Assembly (NCBI GenBank): GCA_958430865.1
Contig: CAUDNR010000258.1
Location: 2,805-66,804 of the forward strand
Length of the DNA: 64,000 nt
Origin: Entrophospora sp. SA101
Lineage: Eukaryota > Glomeromycota > Glomeromycetes > Entrophosporales > Entrophosporaceae
Direction of reading: 5' to 3'
The translations under genes and the position numbers were made by a program. Under the pieces are notes generated by a model, which had not been told where the DNA came from, did no database searches, and saw nothing but the letters and a program-made list of their open reading frames with translations. Positions 1-10,836 of the stretch are shown here, piece by piece. Numbering within the stretch: position 1 is the first letter of the stretch; each line of letters starts with the position of its first letter.

Positions 1-613
1 TTTCTTTGAAATAAGTTTTTTTTATTGGGCTAATAAGGAAAAATAAATACAATAGCTAATATATCCAATGGATGACAAAAGGTCAATATGCTAGATCTTT
101 ACTTAACATGAATAAAAAATTTTCTTCAAAAAATTATCAAAAGCAAAAACATCTAAACCTCATCCATAAACTTCTATAACTTTTTTACAATATACAGTAT
201 ATACTTTTACTATTTAGGAAAAAGTGTTTTCCGATGCAAATTGGCAATATAATGTAAATCAAAAGTCTATAATGGTCATTATTAAAAAATAATTTATTAT
301 TATTATATTTCTAAAAATCTCAAAGCGGAGGGTTTTTTTTTTTAATCTAATACCAATTTTAAAAGAATTTTAACTTTGAAATATATTTTTTAAAAAAAAA
401 TTAATGGACAATTTGGATTCCGTGATCTCTTAAATTTTAATAATAATAAGTTTGATATCCCGGATCTACATAACAAATTTCTATCGTTGATCGGCGGACC
501 ACCAATTAATAGTGTGTGTGACCTCCTTTGTTTTGTTTTCATCCGAGTATATACCATTATATCAGGAAAGTTTATATAACATTTTTTTGTTCAATGTTGG
601 CAAACTACAATAT
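1..613. other. AT-rich intergenic, no gene seen
   Basis: No coding exon or structured RNA was recognised. The stretch is very AT-rich with poly-T runs. It leads into the tandem repeat pair that precedes the first gene. Confidence 0.5.
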
Positions 614-873
614 CCTACGATGCGTGGGAACTGCTTCACTTACTGTGGACCTCCTTCGATCGATGTTTGGAAAGTAGGCGTCATGCTCCTGCTAGGATCA
701 GCTTAGCAGATGAGATTGGCAACTCCTTTCCAGTATATTAGACTTAATGCCTCCCTACGATGCGTGGGAACTGCTTTGCTTACTGCAAACCTCCCTCGGT
801 CGATGTTTGGAAAGTAGGCGTCATGCTCCTGCTAGGATCAGCTTAGCAGATGAGATTGGCAACTTCTTTCCAG
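614..873. repeat. 120-bp tandem duplicate, structured GC-richer unit
   Basis: Two nearly identical 120-bp units lie at 614-733 and 754-873, a 140-bp offset with a 20-bp spacer. The second half of the unit (from gatcgatgtttggaaag to gattggcaac) is almost invariant, while the first half carries several substitutions. The unit is clearly less AT-rich than its surroundings and contains a small stem, CTGCTA paired with TAGCAG. It has no long reading frame on either strand. It could be a short interspersed element, a structured RNA or a regulatory repeat just upstream of the gene starting at 951; I cannot tell which. Confidence 0.75.
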
Positions 874-950
874 AGATCATTATGTCTATGCCAACAATTT
901 CTTTTTAAAAGACATTAACTTTTTACTAAAAATGTTTATTATTATTTAGC

Positions 951-3418
951 ATGAAAATTTCAGATGAGATCAGCAATTACTTTAGGGAAACAAACTATTC
1001 GAAATGGTGCATCATAGATTGTCTAGATTCTATTGAAAAAAATTATACAATGGTGACATCCGAAAATCGTGAGGATATCATAGCTGAATTTAAACATCAG
1101 CTTCAATTAACAAGTACACATTGTTCAATAAATAAAAATGCACGGGATAAAGCTACAAAACTTTATAATGACGTAGAAAGAATTTTCCAATTCAAAGAGG
1201 CTACAGCAATTTTCAACAGAATGGATAAAAAGGTAAGAAATAATTTATTAATTTGTATTATTGATTTACTTGCAAAAAAACTAACTGATTTACAGGCGAA
1301 TGAAAATTTATTTGAAACAAAAACTAATCTATATGGATCAGAAGTTGCAGTACAAATGATGGATATAAAATTGAGCTCTCTTCGATCAGAAATACCTTCT
1401 TCAGTAAGCAGTCATTCCACAACACTATTCACTGGACATGACTCTGAAAGTTCCTTCAATGTTAAAAAAACATCAAATGAAGCTGAGGTTTGTTTATGTT
1501 ACTATCTTGACACAATTGTACTTTGGGTTACTTAATAAGTTTTTCTTATGCTCAAGCATAACTCCATGAATCCTAATAACAACCAAATTGTTTACGAAAA
1601 TATACAAATATCAAGCACTCATGACCAAGATGTAAATAATCAAGAAATTGATAGTATTATTGTTGATAAGGTATTTATAATGAAGACAGTTATTTTATTT
1701 TGACATAATCTTTTAAACAATATTTGAAATTTTCATTACTATTGCAGATATCAGATTTGATATTTTCCAATTTAAATCTTGAGGAAATTTGGGATAAAGT
1801 TATGGAAAGATTAAAGCAAGAAAATTTGCGAGTGCAGTATGTTATAGTAATGATTTGTAACTGTATGCTTTTAACAAATAATATTCATTCTCCCACTCAA
1901 TTACTAAAAAAATAAATCCAGATCCATTGAATCACGAATTGTAGACCTCTCAAATTGGAAGAAAGTTGATTGGGGCAGAATACTAGAAACATCAGATTAT
2001 GCTCAATTGTTTAACGGGTCAAAGAGGAAATTATGTAAGAATTTAATTGACAAGGAAGTACAAAATTTGTTACGTGATGGATGTGGCCAAATAGTAAGTT
2101 ATTTTTTTTTGTTTGTAGTTACCTTGCTTATAACATATTTATAGATTATTATTGTATTTTATAGAGATCATTAAATGATTTAAAATTATGGAAAGACAAA
2201 TTCTCAATTTTAAAATCCGAAGATGCCCAATTAACTGCTGGAGTTATTGAATTTTTGTAAGTTATGGTTGAACATTTAAACAGAGCAAAATGGAAGGTCA
2301 TTGAATTGTTTTTTATGGATACTAAATGGAATTTTATTTAGCCATCTCTGTTTACGGAGGGAAGTAAACATTCTTGTAATGCAACATCGGGAAAGAGATT
2401 ACATTGTCAAGATACTAAGCCCAATTATTGGATTCATATTTGAAGAATTTGATGTTGGCACTTTCGAGCTAAACTGGTAAGTGTCAAAATTTTACATTGC
2501 AATGATCTATTATCATGTAGTTATCTGCAAAAATATCCGCAATCTCCAAATTGCTTTCTAAATAAGGATAACACGCACCCAACCCACCAATAAAAATTGA
2601 TAACTACACAATTATCAATGATCTTCCAATAATATCAACTTTTAAAATTTTTTAGGATTGAAAAAGACTGTCGTAGTGTTACATGTAGAAAGCGAAAATT
2701 TGTACATGAAGAATATATGGAATTAGAACCACCATCGAAAAAGATGGATTTAATAATATCATTACGTTCATACAAGGTTGAATTATTGGTGCTTGAAGCA
2801 GGGAATACTGAAGGTCCCATGGATGATACCAAGTTCCGGCAAGATCATTCTAAAATCAAAATAGTAATGAAGGACTGTCTTGATTCCTTTTGGAATAAAT
2901 TGCATTTTAAAAAAAATGAACTTAAAGAGGTTTTTGTAATGGGCATTCAAATTACAGGTATGTGTAAAAATGCATCTTATTTATTTGGTGCAATTTAAGT
3001 TTTTTCAGCTAAAATTTTTCTTATTTGGTATAGGCACAAGGTGGACGATCTATTCCCTTGTATACGATAATTCAAAAAAATTTTATTGTTTTACTGAGAT
3101 GGCGACATTGACATTGCCAACAATTTTATCTGAGATGGAAGACCTTTTGCCAGATTTCCTGGAAAATCTTCTAGCATTACGGGTATATATACATGATATA
3201 TTTTCCTTTCCAACCATTCCACCAATGTTCACATTATTTTGATATTTATTATTTAGCATACACAGATAGAACTGGTTGCAAAGATTCGAAAATTTTCTCA
3301 AAAAAGACTCTCTACTCCATCTCCACCCTCATCACCATTGCACGAAACTACAGTCTCTCCTTTGAAAAAACAAAAACTAAAGAAAGATCCTTTTCGTATC
3401 TTAGACAACTTATACTAA
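951..3418 (+). CDS. Lineage-specific 10-exon hypothetical protein, 562 aa
   Basis: Exons 951-1232, 1296-1487, 1557-1670, 1748-1836, 1922-2093, 2165-2256, 2342-2476, 2656-2957, 3034-3182 and 3257-3418 join in frame through GT-AG introns to give 562 residues and a TAA stop. The first third is polar and helical. Exon 8 contains a run around MDLIISLRSYKVELLVLE followed by GNTEGPMDDTKF, then a conserved block ending in VFVMGIQITG and TRWTIYSLVYD. The C-terminal tail is basic (LKKQKLKK). I recognise this architecture from large families of Rhizophagus hypothetical proteins. The beta-strand-like D...E-x-x pattern in exon 8 recalls PD-(D/E)XK nuclease folds, but this is inference and no function is assigned. 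The perfectly maintained frame over ten exons says the gene is intact. Confidence 0.85.
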
Positions 3419-3860
3419 ATAAGTCACTTGACAGTTCATTGTCATATATAATTTCAATGCGCATATTTTTTCATATCTAATAATATTTATTGTAAATTTT
3501 AATCTTGTGGATGGTTAAATAATCAATATTAAGCTTAACGTGTACATATATTATTATCTACATAAACAACAGAAGCGTATAAACTTTACTCAATAAGGAC
3601 CAATTCTCAAAGTATCTTAAAATGATCACAATTTTTTCTTAGTGCTTGCTGTATTGGTGAAATAATTATATATGCGTTACAATTTGTAACATCGATCACT
3701 TTTGAAGAAAAAAATTTTTTTTTCAATTATAATTTTCACCCATGCAAAGGAGCAATATTTCTTTAATAAATTTTTTTTTGACGCCACTCTGTATGTTTAA
3801 TATATAAATTAATCGATTGATCTAAATATGTCAATAATTGTGATTTTGAACTTACTTGGA
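3419..3860. other. Intergenic, no gene seen
   Basis: 3' flank of the preceding gene, AT-rich, with no open exon or RNA recognised. Confidence 0.5.
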
Positions 3861-4021
3861 GGGATTAGAAGCATTTTGAAGAGAAAAATTGAGCCTTATA
3901 TTTTCAAAATAAATGATATTTAGACACTGGAAATTCATCTATATGAATTAGAAAATTAATAAGCATCAACACAAAAACCGTGAGGAACCTACATAAAAAT
4001 AAAAGAAAATTGGAAGAAAAA
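3861..4021 (+). repeat. Dispersed coding repeat, copy A (decayed)
   Basis: Read on the plus strand, this stretch gives the pattern SILKR.IEPYIFKINDI followed, after a stop, by TLEIHLYELEN and a basic tail. It is the most decayed of five copies in the window; the others are at 20508-20760, 21791-22050, 33121-33260 and 38120-38370. Its downstream part (aagcatcaacacaaa and the Lys-rich tail) also matches the copy at 21791-22050, so the homology extends past the core. The family was not recognised. Confidence 0.55.
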
Positions 4022-4595
4022 TAATTTACTAAATTTAGGTTAAATTATCAATTTGAAGACTATCTTTTAAATAGATGTGATAAAAAAAGAATTATGTGAA
4101 TGGTTTTGGTTCTTTTATTCTTTTTTAGAAAACATGTTGATTAAATATAATTTACATCTCAACTGTTCCAAATTTTTAGCAACTAGTATTTATTTATTCG
4201 ATATGTTGGTATATCTTACATTCAGTCATGAGGTGGAGTTGGCGGAGTAATGTAATATGGAAGTATTTTACGATGTTTACTTTTATCACTTGTTTAAATT
4301 GACAATGAAATAAAACGTTTTTGAACCTCGGTCTCGTGACCAGAAAATATCACTAACACGTTGTGTGACAAGCCTTTGATGATCCGAGGTAAAGGTTCCA
4401 ATACAAGACCATCAGTTTTTGGTCATTTTGAACGGTCCGAAACGTCGGAGCAAGACGAAGACCTAACAGTAGACAGCGGTCGACACCATGCAAAAAACAT
4501 CTAAAGCGAAGCATGATTTCCTTTCAGTCAAATATCTGTTTCGCTCAACCCTAACGTTTTGAACCAAAACAGATAACAATTGGGATTCACACGGT
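4022..4595. other. Intergenic before the duplicated block, no gene seen
   Basis: Contains no exon that I can support. The sequence ends at the ACTGTG motif (4596-4601) that serves as one breakpoint of the 1,701-bp tandem duplication. Confidence 0.45.
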
Positions 4596-4849
4596 ACTGT
4601 GACGTAAAATAACCATAGCCGTTTATCATTTTTTTGGAAAACGAAAATATTTCAAAATTTCAAATCAATTTGCAAACGACTCATCCCCAAAAATTCAGTT
4701 TACTAAAATTGAGAAACAGGACGTTTAGAATATTCGTGCTGATTCGTATCGTAACTGAACTGAACTGAATATTCTTTACAAATGAATTATTTCCTGTGCA
4801 ACCAGACATTTCAAAATTGGGTAAAGTCGTTAGATTAGGGAAACATATA

Positions 4850-5340
4850 TACAAAAAACAAGAAAATCATTATCATCATCCGCCACAAATATCGCTTTAA
4901 CATAATCTGGCTCTTCATCTGATAAAACCAAACATTAATTATTAGTGCTATTATTATAACTATTTTCAATTATTGCTTACATAAAAATTTAGTATACATA
5001 AATTAATATATGCACTTACTACTTGAATACTTCTTTCTTTTTCCTTTTCCTTTTCCTTTTTCGTTTTTTTACAACATCACTTTTAATATTTGATAATGAT
5101 GGTGGTGATGGCGACACTTCTGGACATCTATCTAGCTGTTATTTTTTTAGAGATCTCATGTTTGCCAGTTTCTATATCTTTTAAGTTTTGTAAGATCTGA
5201 CCCACCAATAATTTCTTTTTCGCTTTAAATAATCTGCATCATCTTCATCTATACTTCCTTCTCGCTCACACCAAGAAATTCAATATCAGTAGAAGACAGG
5301 CCCAATTGATATTTATGTCCGATCTAATAAATAAATAAAT
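4850..5340 (-). pseudogene. Fragment of a decayed acidic/basic host gene (first copy)
   Basis: On the minus strand, pieces read like exons: around 5330-5270 STDIEFLGV and, one frame away, EREGSIDEDDADYLKRK; around 5060-5030 a Lys/Arg-rich KKRKRKRKRKKK run; around 4922-4860 SDEEPDYVKAIFVADD. Frames do not join cleanly and stops intervene. It looks like the remains of a nuclear-type, charge-rich protein gene near which the mariner landed. An identical copy lies at 6551-7041 through the tandem duplication. The protein family was not recognised. Confidence 0.4.
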
Positions 5341-5552
5341 GACAAATATTAATATGTAATCTTTAAAGAAAAAGATTAGAATAAGAAAGATCACTCACAT
5401 GGATGATAATATTTTTGATCCACTTTGAACTTTCTTTTTCTTATCTGATCCAAAACGTCAGTTTTTCCTGTCTATCAAATCTAAATATAAGTTTCTCCTC
5501 TCCCCCACGCGTGAACAGATTAATATAATTTTTGTTTAATATGTTGATGGTA

Positions 5553-6296
5553 CGTGGGGGGTTCAAAAAGTTTTGTCACAGGACCTATAACTTTATAACC
5601 TTGAATTAAATTAATCTGAATTCTTTGTTAAATAAAAGGCTTATTTCTCCTCTTTCAAATAAAAAATTGTTTGTTTTTTATAATTCATTGATTACTGAAA
5701 TAATAATTTGCAAAGATCATCAATAAAATCAACTGAAAATTTTTGTTACAAAGTCATATAACTTTATGATTTTAAATGTAATAGGTTTAAAAATATTGTT
5801 ATGAAGATTAGACATTCTTATCTTTCAAACAAAAAAAAGTTTAAATTTTTTGGCCTGTTAGTTACTAAGATATTAAATTTTAAAAATATCCAATAAAAAA
5901 TATTTTATGTGCACTGTAAATGGATGGGATGTTAATACTATATGTCTAAATTTTTTTATTTACATATTAACTCATTCCTTCAAAATAGTTTCCCTTAACT
6001 TCTATACAATGTCTCAGTCTCATACACCAATTTTTAAAACAATTAAAATACTCTTCTTGTGGTATGTTATCTGTTATTAATTTTACAGTATGCGCAAGGT
6101 CTTGAATCCTCTCAAACCTCTTCCCACCAAGTTCTTTCTTAATTTTAGAGAACAAAAAAAAATCACAGGGGGCCAGTCAGGACTGTAAGGAGGGTGGGGA
6201 AGCATTACAACTCGCTCTTTTTGCAGATATTCAGCAACAACCTTTGCCTTGTGTGGTGCTGCATTGTCATGATGCAGCATGATGTCACTTACTGTG
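5553..6296 (-). pseudogene. Truncated mariner element, 3' part of transposase gene
   Basis: Copy of the left end of the element at 7254-8902. It has the left terminal inverted repeat at 5553-5579, then the C-terminal transposase coding region (minus strand, 5967-6280) with HHDNAAPHKA and PHPPYSPD motifs, and stops abruptly at the duplication junction. A one-base loss near 6175 breaks the frame just before the third catalytic Asp. This is a different lesion from the one in the longer copy, so each arose separately or one is a sequencing error. It lacks the N-terminus and the right end and cannot be autonomous. Confidence 0.9.
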
Positions 6297-6550
6297 ACTG
6301 TGACGTAAAATAACCATAGCCGTTTATCATTTTTTTGGAAAACGAAAATATTTCAAAATTTCAAATCAATTTGCAAACGACTCATCCCCAAAAATTCAGT
6401 TTACTAAAATTGAGAAACAGGACGTTTAGAATATTCGTGCTGATTCGTATCGTAACTGAACTGAACTGAATATTCTTTACAAATGAATTATTTCCTGTGC
6501 AACCAGACATTTCAAAATTGGGTAAAGTCGTTAGATTAGGGAAACATATA

Positions 6551-7041
6551 TACAAAAAACAAGAAAATCATTATCATCATCCGCCACAAATATCGCTTTA
6601 ACATAATCTGGCTCTTCATCTGATAAAACCAAACATTAATTATTAGTGCTATTATTATAACTATTTTCAATTATTGCTTACATAAAAATTTAGTATACAT
6701 AAATTAATATATGCACTTACTACTTGAATACTTCTTTCTTTTTCCTTTTCCTTTTCCTTTTTCGTTTTTTTACAACATCACTTTTAATATTTGATAATGA
6801 TGGTGGTGATGGCGACACTTCTGGACATCTATCTAGCTGTTATTTTTTTAGAGATCTCATGTTTGCCAGTTTCTATATCTTTTAAGTTTTGTAAGATCTG
6901 ACCCACCAATAATTTCTTTTTCGCTTTAAATAATCTGCATCATCTTCATCTATACTTCCTTCTCGCTCACACCAAGAAATTCAATATCAGTAGAAGACAG
7001 GCCCAATTGATATTTATGTCCGATCTAATAAATAAATAAAT
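6551..7041 (-). pseudogene. Fragment of a decayed host gene (second copy)
   Basis: Second copy of the charge-rich coding debris described at 4850-5340, created by the tandem duplication. Same fragments and same frame breaks. Confidence 0.4.
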
Positions 7042-7253
7042 GACAAATATTAATATGTAATCTTTAAAGAAAAAGATTAGAATAAGAAAGATCACTCACA
7101 TGGATGATAATATTTTTGATCCACTTTGAACTTTCTTTTTCTTATCTGATCCAAAACGTCAGTTTTTCCTGTCTATCAAATCTAAATATAAGTTTCTCCT
7201 CTCCCCCACGCGTGAACAGATTAATATAATTTTTGTTTAATATGTTGATGGTA

Positions 7254-8902
7254 CGTGGGGGGTTCAAAAAGTTTTGTCACAGGACCTATAACTTTATAAC
7301 CTTGAATTAAATTAATCTGAATTCTTTGTTAAATAAAAGGCTTATTTCTCCTCTTTCAAATAAAAAATTGTTTGTTTTTTATAATTCATTGATTACTGAA
7401 ATAATAATTTGCAAAGATCATCAATAAAATCAACTGAAAATTTTTGTTACAAAGTCATATAACTTTATGATTTTAAATGTAATAGGTTTAAAAATATTGT
7501 TATAAAGATTAGACATTCTTATCTTTCAAACAAAAAAAAGTTTAAATTTTTTGGCCAGTTAGTTACTAAGATATTAAATTTTAAAAATATCCAATAAAAA
7601 ATATTTTATGTGCACTGTAAATGGATGGGATGTTAATACTATATGTCTAAATTTTTTTATTTACATATTAACTCATTCCTTCAAAATAGTTTCCCTTAAC
7701 TTCTATACAATGTCTCAGTCTCATACACCAATTTTTAAAACAATTAAAATACTCTTCTTGTGGTATGTTATCTGTTATTAATTTTACAGTATGCGCAAGG
7801 TCTTGAATCCTCTCAAACCTCTTCCCACCAAGTTCTTTCTTAATTTTAGAGAACAAAAAAAAATCACAGGGGCCAGGTCAGGACTGTAAGGAGGGTGGGG
7901 AAGCATTACAACTCGCTCTTTTTGCAGATATTCAGTGACAACCTTTGCCTTGTGTGGTGCTGCATTGTCATGATGCAGCATAATGTCACGTACTGTGCTC
8001 CTGTTATTGATTTCTTTGAATTTTTCGAAAACATTTGGTAAAACTATGTTGGCATAGTAATTACCAGTGACTGTCTGTCCTTTCTCCACCACAATGCTTG
8101 CCACAACTCCATCAGCTGAAAAGAAAATGCAAAGCATTCGTTTTTTGCTATTTTGAGCTTTTCTTGTAATTTGTGGCCGGTTTTCTCCTTTGCTTAGCCA
8201 AACCTTGTTGGCATCTTTAGATGAGACTGTAAAAAAATGAAGCCATGTTTCATCTCCAGTAATAATATTTTGAAACCCATTTTCAAGGTACCCCAACAAT
8301 TGCTTTGAAACCTCAACTCGTTTTTGCTTGTTTTCATTAGTAAGAGTGTGAGGAACCCATTTTGCACACACCTTCCTGACAGAAATTTCTTCATGTAAGA
8401 TGGTTTCAATGCTTCCAGTTGAAATGGGAACCACTTGCTGAATATTATCAATTGTAATATGGGGGTAGTCATTTATAAGGTCTTCAATGATATTAATGTT
8501 TGAAGGTGTGACAGCATCGCAGGGATGTCCAGAATGAGGGGCATCTTCAATGCTTAATTGTCCAGCTTCAAATGCCTCAATCCAGCGGTAAATTGTACGT
8601 TTGGATAGTGCCTTGTCCCCTTCAGCAGTGACCAACTCCCTATGGATATCAGTAGCATCTTTACCATTCTTCCAGCATACCCAGATGTAGTATCATTGGT
8701 TTTCACATGTAGTATTTTCCATTATTGTTAATAGGCAATATTGAAAAAATTATTTCTCCACAATTGTCAAATCAAGTTGTGCCAAATTTTCTATTACTTA
8801 TTGGATGTTACCCAAGCTATAAAATGATTATTCTCAAAATGGGAAACATTTGAGGATCATCAAGATAATTGCACAGTGTCAAAACTTTTTGAACCCCCCA
8901 CG
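7254..8902 (-). mobile_element. Mariner-family DNA transposon, 1,649 bp
   Basis: Terminal inverted repeats of 27 bp at 7254-7280 and 8876-8902 (outer sequence CGTGGGGGGTTCAAAAAG) match at all but one position. The element is flanked by TA on both sides (7252-7253 and 8903-8904), the target duplication of the Tc1/mariner superfamily. It carries one transposase gene on the minus strand. The gene is broken, so this copy is non-autonomous. The structure is otherwise complete, and together with the almost perfect inverted repeats this suggests a fairly recent insertion. Confidence 0.95.
7668..8722 (-). pseudogene. Mariner (DD34D-type) transposase, broken
   Basis: From ATG at 8722-8720 the frame would give about 350 residues, the usual mariner length. 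The order is an N-terminal helix-turn-helix region (WKNGKDATDIHREL, KRTIYRWIEAFEAG), then TGDETWLH with the first Asp, HHDNAAPHKA with the second, and PPYSPDLAP just before the third. Two lesions are seen: a TGA stop at 8695-8693 ten codons in, and a one-base deletion in the G run at 7869-7872 that throws the third catalytic Asp and the KKELGGKRF tail into another frame. The longest uninterrupted piece is 8635-7784. Mariner transposases cut and paste the element through its inverted repeats; this copy should be inactive. Confidence 0.92.
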
Positions 8903-8950
8903 TACATATATATGGTCAAGTCCTACCAACTCACGATCCAGAATGTTAGT

Positions 8951-9030
8951 TTGAGCTGGCTTGCAAGCCAGCAAGCCAATTTAAAGAAGGTTCTAGATTG
9001 GCCTTGCTGCTTGCAAGCCAGCTTGAGCCA
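8951..9030. repeat. Palindrome cluster built on GCTGGCTTGCAAGCCAGC
   Basis: Just outside the mariner right end. The perfect 18-bp palindrome GCTGGCTTGCAAGCCAGC sits at about 8955-8972, and a near copy at about 9006-9022 is placed so that the two regions also pair with each other as arms of a larger foldback. GC content is far above the surroundings. It may be a small foldback element or a protein-binding palindrome. Confidence 0.65.
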
Positions 9031-10000
9031 ACTAGACTCATGTGGAGCATTAATCAGCACCACCAGACTCCTTAAAAAGAAAACCAGATCTAATGAATGT
9101 ACTTCCTACTACTAGGGTCAAAATACACATCTTTGTCAAGAAATTTATTTTAATATGGTAGGACTTACTTTGAAAATATCAGCAATCATCTGACAAACAA
9201 TGAACTTGTATCAAGAGTTCATGGTAACATGAAGAAGAAAAAAAAACCAAAATAAAAATGTTGCAGGGTAGAAAAAAACTTCCTTGAAAATTATGCAGAT
9301 ATTCGTGGGCTATCAAGCCCAAGAAGAAGTGACAATAGAATAGCCCAATCACTTATATTCTTATTAGATGAAATAAGCTATAAATTAGTGAATAGAGATT
9401 TTCTTGTTGGTCTGAAGCAGGGCTGGCTAAGATTGGTCAACATGACTTAACTAAAGTGTTATTAGTCTTTTTCATGTAATTTGACATAATGACTTAACTT
9501 TAGCCACCTGTCTTAACTTTGATCACCAACTTAACTTTAGTCACTTGACTCAAGTCACCACCAACCGGTATCAATGTTGGGATTGTGTTGCATATTGAAA
9601 ATCCAATCAAATTAGTATTTTCATTGACAAATTTTCACATATGCACCCACAAAGCAGGGTTGGCATTGGACAAGGTTGGACCAGCTAAAAAAATAAAAAT
9701 CTGGCAGTCATACCAAGAATCTGCTGCGTATAAAAACATCATCCTCAAGCTCTGCCTGTTTCATTTGCATTCTTCTTAATTTTGTTATAAATTTAATCAA
9801 AATAACTAAAAAAAAAAAAAGTAAATTAACTAGAATTCAGGGACAATGAAATATCTGCTGGTGATCATACCAAGAATCTGCTGCTTACTTCTGCTATTAG
9901 AATCATTAAAATATTATTTCTGCCAAATATAAATTATTCATTAAAAATTATTATATTAGTATTATAATACAAGCTTCTTTTGGAATTTGTTGATTAGGTG
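9031..10000. other. Non-coding, short direct repeats
   Basis: No gene recognised. About 9433-9558 carries repeated words of the type ACTTAACTTTAG with CAC after it. The 19-mer CATACCAAGAATCTGCTGC occurs at 9709-9727 and again at 9866-9884. These look like decayed repeat debris. Confidence 0.5.
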
Positions 10001-10102
10001 TAAAGCTCCGAATGGGTCGAGCCTAGTCAAGTTGAGCTCGAATTTGATTTATACGTTTTATGAAATGTTAAGTTGCTTCAAACCAACTCATTCAGAGCTT
10101 TA
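10001..10102. repeat. Foldback element about 100 bp
   Basis: Arms TAAAGCTCCGAATGGGT (10001-10017) and the inverse of 10086-10102 agree at 15 of 17 positions. The interior is AT-rich without a frame. It resembles a miniature inverted-repeat element. Confidence 0.6.
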
Positions 10103-10565
10103 AGTCTAACTCTGGTTTCAAAAGAGTGGCTAGACACATGGAACTTTTCAATAGAAATGCGTGAAACTCCGAAAATTTTTTTTACATCTACATGTTAAAT
10201 TTTAAATTATTCATTGTCATGCGATAAAATATAATAAAGTTTAGTAGTTATCTATGGTTTTTGCATATAAATTTAATTTAGGCACATAGTTTTGGCATGT
10301 AAATTTGGTTTTGGCATATAAATTTAGTTTCGGCAAAAATAATTATGCCTAAAATTTCGGCATTTTACTTTTTTTTTAATTTTCCGAAATTTAGTAGTTT
10401 AGGCAAACTTCTATTCATTTTCTAATAAGAAAATTTGTTAATAGTCTCATCATCAGAACTTCCGAAATCAAACAAAATTATCAAAATTTTAAACAAGGGA
10501 TTATTTATGTTCACGTGTTTGCACGATGTTGATCTCCAAAAAATTTTTGTCGTAAATCAAAAATC
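10103..10565. other. Intergenic, AT-rich
   Basis: About 10265-10375 repeats the word TTTTGGCATATAAATTTAG in degenerate form. No gene seen; the 3' part is the probable promoter of the small gene at 10566. Confidence 0.45.
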
Positions 10566-10836
10566 ATGAGCATTTTTTTTGGCAGACATTCGCCAATTTT
10601 AATTGCTGCTGTTGTAGGTGTAGCATCTGGGTTATATATTTGGATACCGATTTTTGAGCAATATAAAAGGTAAATGCTACTAAAATGTTTCATATCTGAG
10701 AAAAAAAAAAGAATAAAGAAACTTAGTATAAAAAAAAAATTTACACTTTAGAGAAAATTTAACGCAACCATCAACTTCATCGACATCACGAAACGAAATA
10801 GAAGTAGAAGAATCTAATCTAAAGGGAAAGAAATAA
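10566..10836 (+). CDS. Small one-TM protein, 62 aa, probable mitochondrial
   Basis: Exons 10566-10669 and 10752-10836 join (AG|A) across an 82-base GT-AG intron. The product begins MSIFFGRHSPILIAAVVGVA, has one hydrophobic segment (residues about 10-30, ending YIWIPIFEQYKR) and a short polar Ser/Thr/Glu tail ending in KGKK. A short N-terminal anchor followed by a small hydrophilic tail is typical of little mitochondrial inner-membrane proteins of fungi (ECM19-like or respiratory assembly factors), but I cannot name it. The intact splice, coherent frame and helix support a real gene. It is convergent with NSE2. Confidence 0.65.

Larger units (their letters stand above)
4596..7997. repeat. 1,701-bp direct tandem duplication
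   Basis: Sequence from about 4600 to 6296 is repeated at about 6301 to 7997 with a constant offset of 1,701 bases. The copies differ at only a handful of positions (for example 5803/7504, 5855/7556 and 6236-6237/7937-7938), so the event is recent. Each unit holds about 950 bp of host flank plus the left 740 bp of a mariner element. The motif ACTGTG occurs at both outer breakpoints (4596-4601 and 7992-7997) and twice in a row at the junction (6291-6302), pointing to a microhomology-mediated or replication-slippage event after the transposon had inserted. Confidence 0.93.

Noticed and set aside
8194..8472. Second minus-strand frame in the mariner
   Set aside because: Alternative frame of the transposase gene with no conserved motif.
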